Of a stretch of DNA of 64,000 nucleotides, positions 1 to 7,118 are shown piece by piece. The stretch spans positions 310,001 through 374,000 of the forward strand of contig CAMNTM010000001.1 of the NCBI GenBank assembly GCA_946558465.1. Reading direction: 5' to 3'. Below the pieces are notes generated by a model, which saw nothing but the letters and a program-made list of their open reading frames with translations, searched no databases and was not told the origin of the DNA. The position numbers and the translations under genes were made by a program. Source of the DNA: an uncultured Lachnospiraceae bacterium (GTDB lineage: Bacteria > Bacillota > Clostridia > Lachnospirales > Lachnospiraceae). The stretch's first letter is position 1; each line of letters begins with the position of its first letter.

Positions 1-366
1 TTAATCATTTGATTTCAAAACCTCCTTCTGCTTCTTTTCCATACCCGGCTTCATCAGCTCCAAGTAGGTGTTTGTGGAATGAAACACGAGCTTCTTAGGC
101 ATAAGAAACTCCGATTTTATCCACGCATAGATGAATTTCTCTGCGGTCATTCCGTTGTATTTGATAAAACCGAGAGCCGCAAACGGGGCGGCTCCCAAAA
201 TGCACATCCACGACACGGTTTCCGTACCGACATAGGGTTTCAGCAGGAAATATAATCCTACCGCCACCGCACAGGCACAGATAGAAAAAATGAACTGCCG
301 CAGGGACAGTCCGAAAAACATCGCTTCCGTGTAGTTTCTGATTTCACGGTTAATTTTTACTTCCAT
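1..366 (-). CDS. PrgI-family conjugation membrane protein
   Basis: A 121-aa protein that begins MEVKINREIRNYTEAMFFGL and has two hydrophobic segments near residues 25-70. This is the layout of the PrgI family, a small inner-membrane component of Gram-positive type IV secretion systems in the position of VirB3. The ATG at 366 is chosen because an AAAGGAGC ribosome binding site lies just upstream; a longer frame to 444 has no such site and runs into a terminator hairpin. The frame ends exactly at the window edge with TAA, so it is complete. The VirB4 ATPase expected next in Tn1549-like elements would lie outside the window. Confidence 0.85.
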   Translation of the reverse strand: MEVKINREIRNYTEAMFFGLSLRQFIFSICACAVAVGLYFLLKPYVGTETVSWMCILGAAPFAALGFIKYNGMTAEKFIYAWIKSEFLMPKKLVFHSTNTYLELMKPGMEKKQKEVLKSND

Positions 367-391
367 TAAAAGCTCCTTTCTTCTGACAAAA

Positions 392-421
392 AGAAAAAGC
401 ACCGTCATTTTCTGACAGTGC
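392..421 (-). terminator. Rho-independent terminator of the nucleotidyltransferase-like gene
   Basis: On the minus strand GCACTGTCA and TGACGGTGC pair around a five-base loop and are followed by TTTTTC. It sits between the stop of the 229-aa gene and the prgI ribosome binding site, so that gene forms a closed unit inside the transfer operon. Confidence 0.8.
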
Positions 422-437
422 CTTGCACACAATGCTG

Positions 438-1127
438 TTACCAATATCTGAGCAAATTTATTGCTGTAGGCTGGCTTTCTTCATTTTCCTGCTGAATGTG
501 GTTATACACGTTATGAATACTTTCCAAGTACAGAACAAACGATTTTTTATTGCAATCTCTGTTGCTGTTTTTCAACTTGATATATTCATCTCTAATCATA
601 TTCCAGCCTTGCTCATAATCAAGTATTTCTTCAAGTTTATAATCTGCATTTTGCGACAATCTTCTTTCTTCAAAGGAATAGTGATTGTTTTTCCAGTTCT
701 TAATATACTTATATCCTTCGTCTGTATCTTCATCGTCCAAATAATAAATTATGGCGAAGTCGCAGCTGCGGATAATCTTAGAATGCTTTTTATCAACAAC
801 TTTTATTGTTATTGATGAGGTCGAATCTTCCGGCGGGTCATAACTTGTCCCCTTAATCGCTTCTGAAAAAGCTCTCATAAACTGTCCTTTGAGTTTTTTA
901 GGATCTTCCCATAAATCGCTTTTTTGAAGAATCAGGTTGTAATCAAAGTCATAACCTCGATTTCCATTTTTGATTTTCGTTACGAGATGGCGATTGGCAC
1001 TTCCAATCAACTTAGGCTGAAAAGTAGTATCATATTTTCCCTTCATAATTTTCTGCACTTTTCGCACAATCTCATCTGCTTCAGCCTTGTATGGCTTATA
1101 TTCAGCTTTACTCACATACTCATACAT
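438..1127 (-). CDS. Nucleotidyltransferase-like protein, ICE cargo
   Basis: A 229-aa soluble protein. Residues around 40-65 contain IGSANRHLV followed about a dozen residues later by YDFDYNLIL. This recalls the GS...DxD active-site layout of the pol-beta nucleotidyltransferase superfamily; a second acidic position may be the D in RSCDFAIIYY near residue 125. No further domain is recognised. The start is the ATG at 1127, eight bases after AGGAAGG; a GTG three codons earlier overlaps that site. The gene has its own near-consensus promoter and its own terminator and separates the VirB6-like gene from prgI, which are close neighbours in related elements. It is therefore likely cargo. A defence, toxin or tRNA-modifying role is possible, but none is shown. 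Confidence 0.6.
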   Translation of the reverse strand: MYEYVSKAEYKPYKAEADEIVRKVQKIMKGKYDTTFQPKLIGSANRHLVTKIKNGNRGYDFDYNLILQKSDLWEDPKKLKGQFMRAFSEAIKGTSYDPPEDSTSSITIKVVDKKHSKIIRSCDFAIIYYLDDEDTDEGYKYIKNWKNNHYSFEERRLSQNADYKLEEILDYEQGWNMIRDEYIKLKNSNRDCNKKSFVLYLESIHNVYNHIQQENEESQPTAINLLRYW

Positions 1128-1185
1128 AATCTTCACCTTCCTTAAGTTTTCCCCATCCGACCCTTTAGCAAAGCTAAATCATATC

Positions 1186-1213
1186 AGTATACCACATTTT
1201 TTCTATTTGTCAA
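1186..1213 (-). promoter_or_regulatory. Promoter of the nucleotidyltransferase-like gene
   Basis: On the minus strand TTGACA (1208-1213), a 16-base spacer and TATACT (1186-1191). The TGTGG just before the -10 resembles an extended -10. It lies about 60 bases upstream of the start codon. Confidence 0.8.
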
Positions 1214-1324
1214 ATTTTTTAATTGGATTTTGAGTGTTCTTTACACATCTGTTATTCAGGCAAAAGATTTTGCCCTTGCGTTTACCGCCATAGTAAACAC
1301 ATTTCTTACATATTTTTTGTTCAT
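1203..1324 (-). pseudogene. Small zinc-ribbon-like protein with a one-base frameshift
   Basis: An ATG at 1324 follows GGAG by nine bases and begins immediately after the VirB6-like gene. As sequenced the frame gives a 22-aa peptide. After its run of six A residues (1314-1319), the -1 frame encodes CKKCVYYGG...IFCLNNRC, two pairs of cysteines, and ends at TAG 1203-1205. Adding one A to the run would give a continuous 40-aa cysteine-rich protein. Either the gene is broken, a slippage-prone A tract is read by frameshifting, or there is a sequencing error. The reconstructed protein's end overlaps the -35 of the downstream promoter. Confidence 0.5.
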
Positions 1325-1337
1325 TTCGTAAATCTCC

Positions 1338-2174
1338 TTACAATCCCATCATTTCACGGATAATCCTGTCACTCATTTTCACAGCCCCGACAAGCACAAG
1401 CATATTAAAGAGCAGCTCTCCGATATATGCCCACACCTGCGTTACCGCCGCAGCGTCAGGATTGACAACGGGCGGCGAAGCGGCAAAGAGTGAAAAGATG
1501 ATACACGCCAAAACAATGACAGCGCCCTCCAAGCAGACAGCACAGTAGCTCTTTATGAATGATTTGCCCACATTCTGACTTGGCTCTCCAGCAAAGGTGG
1601 AAAGGGGAATGGGAGCGAGTGCCGTATACATATATAACTTAAAAAATCTGCCGTACACCGTCATAATCAGGATAAACGACATCACCGTAATAAACAGACC
1701 TCCGATCAGCGTAACCGCCCATAGTGGAATCGACTCAAAAAAGCCGCAGCTTTCAATGGTATCTACCATTTCCTGCGGCAAGGTTGTCTGTTGTGCCGAA
1801 GAAAATCCGGCGGCGGTCATAATTGTTGAAATCGTACCCTGCACAATGTTGAACAGGGCAAGCATTAACTCCATACCATAGGTAATTGCACCTTTCGCAA
1901 GAGCAAAGCGGATAAACAGTTTCAATGCGTGTTCGGGTTTCTTAACTTCTGTGAAGCTGCCGCAGGTTTTTACCATTCCCACAACGAAAAACAGGACAAG
2001 CAGGGCAAGTCCTATTGCCTGTACCGCACCGTTGATATTTACAATCACTCCCCAAATGCCGCCGCCCTTGAAGTTTTGCGGCGTGGTAGTGATGAGCTGC
2101 CATATTTCAGCGAGTTTTTCATTCCAAGTTTCAAGGGCGTTCTCAAGGTTTTGAACAACCCAGTTATCGCTCAC
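1338..2174 (-). CDS. VirB6/TrbL-like conjugation membrane protein
   Basis: A 278-aa polytopic membrane protein with about six hydrophobic segments: near residues 48-68, 85-110, 150-175, 180-205, 215-235 and 245-265. Size, topology and position directly downstream of the Maff2 gene match the VirB6/TrbL-like protein of Tn1549-type elements, which forms part of the inner-membrane channel of the type IV secretion system. The start is a GTG nine bases after GGAGG. A terminator-like hairpin separates it from the Maff2 gene, so it is probably expressed at a lower level than the pilin-like protein. Confidence 0.8.
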   Translation of the reverse strand: MSDNWVVQNLENALETWNEKLAEIWQLITTTPQNFKGGGIWGVIVNINGAVQAIGLALLVLFFVVGMVKTCGSFTEVKKPEHALKLFIRFALAKGAITYGMELMLALFNIVQGTISTIMTAAGFSSAQQTTLPQEMVDTIESCGFFESIPLWAVTLIGGLFITVMSFILIMTVYGRFFKLYMYTALAPIPLSTFAGEPSQNVGKSFIKSYCAVCLEGAVIVLACIIFSLFAASPPVVNPDAAAVTQVWAYIGELLFNMLVLVGAVKMSDRIIREMMGL

Positions 2175-2192
2175 AAGTCAGCACCTCCTTCT

Positions 2193-2231
2193 AAAAAATA
2201 TGGGTGTCCCTGAAACAGTCCAGGGACACCC
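2193..2231 (-). terminator. Terminator or attenuator after the Maff2 gene
   Basis: An 11-bp stem, GGGTGTCCCTG with its complement, around an eight-base loop, followed on the minus strand by ATATTTTTTAG. It lies between the Maff2 stop and the ribosome binding site of the VirB6-like gene, inside what must otherwise be one transfer operon, so partial termination is likely. Confidence 0.85.
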
Positions 2232-2254
2232 TCTTTCTTGCAAGTGTCAGTCAA

Positions 2255-2617
2255 TCAGCCTGTAATCAGGGTGAGGATTTCCTTTGCGAAGGTGATGATA
2301 ATGCCGCCCGCCAAAGTCAGAAAACCGTTCGCCCTCTGAGACGGATCGTGAGATTTGAGCGACAAGCCTACCTGAACGATACCGAAGCCGAGCAGGATAA
2401 GACCGATTGCACGAATCAGCCCGAAGATAAAATCGGACAGATTGTTGACAACCGTGATCGGATCGCCTGCGGCAAACGCCGTTACCGACATACCCATAAC
2501 AAGGGTAAGAGCCGCAATCACGGCGCAGTAAAAACGGAATCCACGCTTAACTTTGCCGCTCATCGGCAGCTTGCTGGTTTCCTTATTGGTTTTCTTCATC
2601 GTATTAAAAATCTTCAT
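2255..2617 (-). CDS. Maff2-family pilin-like conjugation protein
   Basis: A 120-aa protein with a basic N-terminus, a hydrophobic export segment ending in TAFAAGDP near residue 50, and two more hydrophobic stretches (about 60-82 and 98-115). This matches the Maff2 family of Firmicutes ICEs, comparable in size and topology to VirB2/TrbC pilins. The ATG at 2617 is chosen because GGAGG lies eight bases upstream; a start five codons earlier would place that site inside the gene. It directly follows the coupling-protein gene, and a strong hairpin follows it. Confidence 0.85.
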   Translation of the reverse strand: MKIFNTMKKTNKETSKLPMSGKVKRGFRFYCAVIAALTLVMGMSVTAFAAGDPITVVNNLSDFIFGLIRAIGLILLGFGIVQVGLSLKSHDPSQRANGFLTLAGGIIITFAKEILTLITG

Positions 2618-2632
2618 AGTGATTTCCTCCAT

Positions 2633-4399
2633 TTATTTTTGTTTGTTTTTGGTTTCAAAGTCCTCATCGGACAAAAGCTCATAGGTCGTTTCCGGTACTT
2701 CCATATCGGGAACGGCTTTCGGATCAATCCATTCCACCGCAATCGTGGCAACATCGTCCCTGACTTCGCCGTGTGCATACGCTCCGGCGCTTCCGTCAGC
2801 GGTCAGCACCACATTCGGGTGCTTCAGTATGTCATACTTCAAGTCCATAACGGGCAGTTCGCCACGAATGAACAAAATCGCATAGCGGTTATCGAGCATA
2901 CGAACCTCGTCCGGCGTTAAAAGCTCACGACCGGAAATCTGATAGTTTGTTGAGTAGTTTCCGCTCCTACCTGACGATTTTCCAAAGGTGTTGGTATCAA
3001 TCGTTTCCTTTCCGAGCAGTTCCGACACATACTTGTGCGTACTCTGCTCGTTGCCGCCGAGATAGAGAAATTCGTCGCAGTTGCCCACTATGCTTTCCCA
3101 TTGCTTCTCAAATAAAGCCTTTAACTGCGCCAAGTTCTGCAAGATGATACTGACAGACACACCTCTTGACCTCATAACCGAAAGAATCTTATCAAAGTCA
3201 TCCGGCAGCGAAACATTTGCGAACTCGTCCATCAGAAAATGCACCGGAACGGGCAGGCAGCCGCCGTGTATATGGTCGGCTGAATAAAATAGTTGCTGGA
3301 AAAGCTGCGTGTAAAGGATTGACACCAAGAAGTTAAAGCTGGAATCATTGTCAGGAATCAAAGCGAATAACGCCACCTTCTTTTCTCCAAGCGTTGCAAG
3401 GTCAAGCTCGTCTGCCGAAGTCAGTGCCGCCAAACTTTCAAGGTTGAACTTTTCAAGCCTTGCGGCAAGGGTGATCTGAATGGATTTGAGTGTCTTTGCA
3501 GAGCCGGAATGATAAGAACGGTAATACTTCAAAGCGATATGGTCGGGATTATCCAGCTCCAAATCCGCAAAGAGATTATCAAGGGGAGAAGGTCTGTTGT
3601 CCTCCTCGTCCTCAATCGCTGCGGCTCTGAGCATTTCCATTACCATTGCAAAGTTTTGTTCCTCCTCCGGCGCTTCGTAATGCAGATAGAACACAAGAGC
3701 CAAGAGCAGCATAGAAGCCGCCGTATCCCAAAAGGGATCGTTTGACTGTGAGCCTTTCGGCGTAGTGCTTTTGAAAAGGTTTGTGACAAGACGCTGTATG
3801 TCATTGTCGTTTCTCAGATAGACAAACGGGTTATAGCAATGGCTTTTCTCCATAGAGATTAAGTCAAGCACCCGTATCTCAAAGCCTTTCTTTTCAAGCA
3901 GCTTTCCTACATCACGCACGATTTCCCCCTTCGGATCAAGAATCACAAAAGAGGTGTTCGCCTGCATTAAATTCGGCTTGCAGTAAAAGCGTGTTTTTCC
4001 TGCACCGCTGCCTCCGCATACTAATGTGTTAAGATTTCGCCTGTGTTTTTTAGCGTTCAAGCCTATCCGTACATTCTGCGTCATCAGCTTGTTAGCGGAG
4101 GACGGGTTTTGTCTGTATTTTTTATCTACGGCTCTTGCATTGCCCCATTTTGCCGAGCCGTGTTCCTCCCGCCTGCGGTAATTCCTCCGTGTTGAAAGAT
4201 ATACCCCGATTCCCATTCCGTAGCAGAGAAGCAGAACGAGGACAGTTTTTACGCTGTCCCCGCAAAGCTCTATATGAAACGGATTGTTCAATACGGTCAT
4301 CAGGCTCGGCAGTATCTCCGGCAATCCGCCTTTTACAGACGGCGCTATCAAAAGCCCAAGCCACACAACAGGAAGAATGCCGATAACGGAAAGAATCAT
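2633..4399 (-). CDS. Type IV coupling protein, TraG/VirD4 family
   Basis: A 588-aa ATPase that would connect the relaxosome to the transfer channel. Two N-terminal membrane segments (residues about 1-20 and 50-70) precede a HGSAKWG motif, a Walker A loop GGSGAGKT near residue 135, DPKGEIVRD shortly after, and a VHFLMDEFANV Walker B region near 390, all typical of TraG/VirD4. The ATG at 4399 has GAGAGG nine bases upstream; an in-frame GTG at 4429 is an alternative. The gene begins just inside the end of a 67-aa gene and ends 15 bases before the Maff2 start, consistent with an operon. Confidence 0.93.
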   Translation of the reverse strand: MILSVIGILPVVWLGLLIAPSVKGGLPEILPSLMTVLNNPFHIELCGDSVKTVLVLLLCYGMGIGVYLSTRRNYRRREEHGSAKWGNARAVDKKYRQNPSSANKLMTQNVRIGLNAKKHRRNLNTLVCGGSGAGKTRFYCKPNLMQANTSFVILDPKGEIVRDVGKLLEKKGFEIRVLDLISMEKSHCYNPFVYLRNDNDIQRLVTNLFKSTTPKGSQSNDPFWDTAASMLLLALVFYLHYEAPEEEQNFAMVMEMLRAAAIEDEEDNRPSPLDNLFADLELDNPDHIALKYYRSYHSGSAKTLKSIQITLAARLEKFNLESLAALTSADELDLATLGEKKVALFALIPDNDSSFNFLVSILYTQLFQQLFYSADHIHGGCLPVPVHFLMDEFANVSLPDDFDKILSVMRSRGVSVSIILQNLAQLKALFEKQWESIVGNCDEFLYLGGNEQSTHKYVSELLGKETIDTNTFGKSSGRSGNYSTNYQISGRELLTPDEVRMLDNRYAILFIRGELPVMDLKYDILKHPNVVLTADGSAGAYAHGEVRDDVATIAVEWIDPKAVPDMEVPETTYELLSDEDFETKNKQK

Positions 4400-4415
4400 A
4401 GAGGACTGCCTCTCG

Positions 4416-4619
4416 CTATCTCGATTCACGGCAGTCCTTTTCCTTTTCTATCACTTTGAATTTTCGTTTCGGGGCGTGTCCGAATTTGATTATCAAATCG
4501 TCAACGGCGTCGGTAGACTTGCCCTCTTTTTTCAGGTCGGTCTTTTTATCGTTCAGGGAACGAATGACAACGCCATGTTCGTAATCGTCCAAAGCGACAT
4601 GATATAATTCCTCTTTCAT
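4416..4619 (-). CDS. Small conserved ICE protein of unknown function
   Basis: A 67-aa soluble, charged protein (MKEELYHVALDDYEHGVVIR...). No domain is recognised. It lies between the ArdC-like gene and the coupling-protein gene with short gaps, and its ribosome binding site overlaps the end of the preceding gene, so it is part of the mobilisation operon. Small proteins at this position are usual in Tn1549-like elements; no function is claimed. Confidence 0.7.
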   Translation of the reverse strand: MKEELYHVALDDYEHGVVIRSLNDKKTDLKKEGKSTDAVDDLIIKFGHAPKRKFKVIEKEKDCRESR

Positions 4620-4633
4620 ATTTCTTCACCGTT

Positions 4634-5521
4634 TTACCTTTCCTGCTCCTTAGAGCGTTCCTGCTTCTGACGGTAAAGTTCATCAGAGACACGGGATACA
4701 ATCTCTTTGAGCGCCTTTTGCCCCTTGCCAAGCTCTGCCTTGATTTCTTTCGGCTCTTTATTTTTCAGTTCATCGGGAATGCGGTCAATGGCAAAGTTCT
4801 GTGTATCCACGCCATATTTTTTGCAGAGCATATAGCCGATACATACCGCCTGAAATCCCATATCCCTGCGGCTGTACGCTTCGCTGTTCATGGAAAGCTC
4901 GGCGTGTCCGAGTTCCTGTGCCACGCATTGGCAGAGCGCCACGCTGTCTCCGATATTCTTTTTTACATAAAGCGTCTGATCCTCATTTTTATAGAACGCT
5001 CCCATATTCGGATAGGGAAGCTCGTCAACGCTTTTGACATCAATCGGTGCGGTATCAAGCATAACCGTAACCAGCTTTTGCGGATCACGGTTGATGGTAG
5101 GCGCTGCGGGTTTTCTGCCGCTTGTCTGCGACACATCAAGCACCCTTTTCAGGTTGAAGTCAATCCCCGGCGTACCGTCCTTCTTGGTGTACTCGTAAGG
5201 ATCGAGAATGATAAAGGTTTTAGAGCCTTTGTTGACCTTTACGCCCTCGGAAATCCAATCGTCAAATTCCTTGACCTGACTTGCCTGCGGAAACTGCTTA
5301 TACATCAGCAGGGCGTTATTCGCCGTGTATCTGTCCATACGGCTCTGCACATCGAGATAGCCCCTGAATTTTTCCGGGGACTGCACCACCTCGGCAGCGG
5401 TATCATCAAGCAGCTTATACACCGCTTCCTTTTCGGCTTTCTTTTTTTCCTTATATTCCTCCGGCGAAAGCTGCGGGCGGCTATACGAGCCGCCCTTGTT
5501 CGCTTTGAAATTGCTTGTCAT
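4634..5521 (-). CDS. ArdC-like protein with degenerate protease site
   Basis: A 295-aa protein. Residues about 35-130 (FRGYLDVQSRMDRYTANNAL, then VKVNKGSKTFIILDPYEY) resemble the N-terminal ssDNA-binding domain of ArdC antirestriction proteins. The C-terminal half has the position of the ArdC metallopeptidase, but the usual HExxH is QELGH near residue 205, and the downstream acidic ligand region reads FQAVCIGYMLC. At least two zinc ligands therefore appear to be missing, suggesting a non-catalytic, DNA-binding role during transfer. It overlaps no neighbour; the GAGAGGTAA ribosome binding site is fused to the previous gene's stop. Confidence 0.7.
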   Translation of the reverse strand: MTSNFKANKGGSYSRPQLSPEEYKEKKKAEKEAVYKLLDDTAAEVVQSPEKFRGYLDVQSRMDRYTANNALLMYKQFPQASQVKEFDDWISEGVKVNKGSKTFIILDPYEYTKKDGTPGIDFNLKRVLDVSQTSGRKPAAPTINRDPQKLVTVMLDTAPIDVKSVDELPYPNMGAFYKNEDQTLYVKKNIGDSVALCQCVAQELGHAELSMNSEAYSRRDMGFQAVCIGYMLCKKYGVDTQNFAIDRIPDELKNKEPKEIKAELGKGQKALKEIVSRVSDELYRQKQERSKEQER

Positions 5522-5526
5522 AATCG

Positions 5527-6303
5527 TTACCTCTCTTTCGGTTTTTCTTTAATTTTCGGCTGGGGAGAAAGCGACTGTCCTTCCGTCTGCCTTTCTCCCT
5601 TAGCTGCCGCCTTATATCGGTTCAGGTTTTCCTTTACGGATACCTTCACACGGTTTACCCTGAGCTTATCCGCTGCGTCCATAGCCTTTTGCTCCAATGA
5701 GGAAAAGCCTTTTTGAACTTTATCACACAAGCGGCTCAGTCTTGATAAAATTCCTTTATCCGTCTTGGTATGCTCCGCTTCCTTTGCGGCTTTCCCGATA
5801 AACAGCAGCCCCATATTTTTGAAATGTCCCTTTGCACTCTGAAGCTCTGACTGCATAGCCGACAGCTTCATCGTATCCTGCGCCATATCCTTTGACAGCC
5901 TGTGAAACAAAGAGGACAGCTTATCAAGAGTCTCCGGGATTTTCATCGCCCTGACTGACTGTGCAAGCGTATCTTTACCTTTTTCACGAAACGCTTTCAT
6001 AGCGTTTCCGGCAGACTGTATCAGGTTATCCTTCGTCTGTCTGACTGCGGAAAATCCCTGCCTGATTTTATCGTCCGTTTTCTGCACAAGGTTTTGGCAT
6101 TTGCTTCTTAAAGTGCTGTTGTGGATCAGGTTGATTTCCTTACGCATATCCTGAAGCTCGCCAAGCATTCCCGTCAGGGTTTCCTCCATACTGCCGATAT
6201 AGGTTACGAGCGACTGCACCTCGGTTTTCTCTTTCGTTAAACCGTTCTGTTCAAGCGCCCCCAGCAGCTCCGCAATCTGCGGGTGTTCATTCAGATTTTC
6301 CAT
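5527..6303 (-). CDS. Coiled-coil ICE protein, DUF6674-like
   Basis: A 258-aa protein with long predicted helices throughout, without signal peptide or membrane segment. The family name DUF6674 is given from memory. Its C-terminal tail contains VKENLNRYKAAAK followed by a basic, proline-containing end KEKPKER. Nearly the same short block occurs in the adjacent PcfB-like protein, suggesting a shared docking motif. The ribosome binding site GAGAGGTGA is fused to the stop of the pcfB-like gene, so the two are translationally coupled. Confidence 0.7.
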   Translation of the reverse strand: MENLNEHPQIAELLGALEQNGLTKEKTEVQSLVTYIGSMEETLTGMLGELQDMRKEINLIHNSTLRSKCQNLVQKTDDKIRQGFSAVRQTKDNLIQSAGNAMKAFREKGKDTLAQSVRAMKIPETLDKLSSLFHRLSKDMAQDTMKLSAMQSELQSAKGHFKNMGLLFIGKAAKEAEHTKTDKGILSRLSRLCDKVQKGFSSLEQKAMDAADKLRVNRVKVSVKENLNRYKAAAKGERQTEGQSLSPQPKIKEKPKER

Positions 6304-6308
6304 TTAAC

Positions 6309-7118
6309 TCACCTCTCTTTCGGTTTCTTTTTTCCTTTCGGCTGTGTATGAACGGTCTGCCTGTTCGGTTCAGCCTTTTTCGGCTTCTCTTTGGAAACCT
6401 CCGGCACGGTACGCTCTGCTTCCTTCTCCGCTTTGGCAGCCGCCTTATATCGGTCAAGTTTTTCTTTAACCGATGGCTTTTTTTCTGCCGCCTTTGCGAT
6501 ACCCTTATCAGTGTGCGTACCTGTCGTGTCTGAGTCTCGCTCGGACGGAGGGTTTTTGTCCGTCTTTGCGACCGTAGGGTTTTGCATAGAGTTTCCCTCC
6601 TTCTGTGTGGGATCACCCATTGCTTCCTCTACAATACGCTCGCCCCTCGTTTTAGTCGGGACATCTTTTTCAGCCGCTTCACGGTCTGCCACATCTTTTT
6701 CCGCTTCCGCAACGATGGAAACCTTATCCACCTTGCCAAGTTCAAAGCGGTCAACAATGCGCTGGATTTTGGAAGCGTCCTCCGCACGGGCGATAATGTC
6801 AATCGGCACATCTCCGCCTTTGGTGTTCCTGTCCCGAAGGACGCAGTAGAGAACGCCGTATTTTTTTGCCTGCTCGGTAAATTTCTGCAAGTCCTTCTGT
6901 GGGAGGGAAAATACCTTTAATTCTTTGCCGGACTTAATCATATTTGTAAGTCTCGCCTTGCCCCTTGTTTTGTTCGACTGGCTGACTTCCTGCTTCAGAA
7001 CGGAAGTCAAAAGAATAGCAACATTCTTTGCCGCCGAGCCTGTGAGTTTTGCAGCGACCTCAAATCCTTCAAGCGATAGCCTGACGATTTGTTCCGCTGC
7101 GTCACCGCCGTTTGTCAT
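6309..7118 (-). CDS. PcfB-family conjugation protein (DUF3801)
   Basis: A 269-aa protein. Residues 1-130 (GGDAAEQIVRLSLEGFEVAA, later KEFTEQAKKYGVLYCVLRD-like sequence) match the PcfB/DUF3801 family, known from pCF10 as a relaxosome-associated factor that works with the relaxase and the coupling protein. The C-terminal half is charged and probably disordered. It carries VKEKLDRYKAAAK and ends GKKKPKER, like the neighbouring 258-aa protein. The gene starts inside the 3' end of the relaxase gene (17-base overlap), consistent with coupled synthesis of relaxosome components. Confidence 0.85.
   Translation of the reverse strand: MTNGGDAAEQIVRLSLEGFEVAAKLTGSAAKNVAILLTSVLKQEVSQSNKTRGKARLTNMIKSGKELKVFSLPQKDLQKFTEQAKKYGVLYCVLRDRNTKGGDVPIDIIARAEDASKIQRIVDRFELGKVDKVSIVAEAEKDVADREAAEKDVPTKTRGERIVEEAMGDPTQKEGNSMQNPTVAKTDKNPPSERDSDTTGTHTDKGIAKAAEKKPSVKEKLDRYKAAAKAEKEAERTVPEVSKEKPKKAEPNRQTVHTQPKGKKKPKER

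Noticed and set aside
2204-2920. Plus-strand open frame of 238 codons over Maff2 and the coupling-protein gene
   Set aside because: Antisense shadow of two well-supported minus-strand genes; no ribosome binding site and no recognisable protein.
4718-5716. Plus-strand open frame of 332 codons opposite the ArdC-like gene
   Set aside because: Low-quality, cysteine/histidine-rich translation typical of an antisense shadow; covers two real genes.
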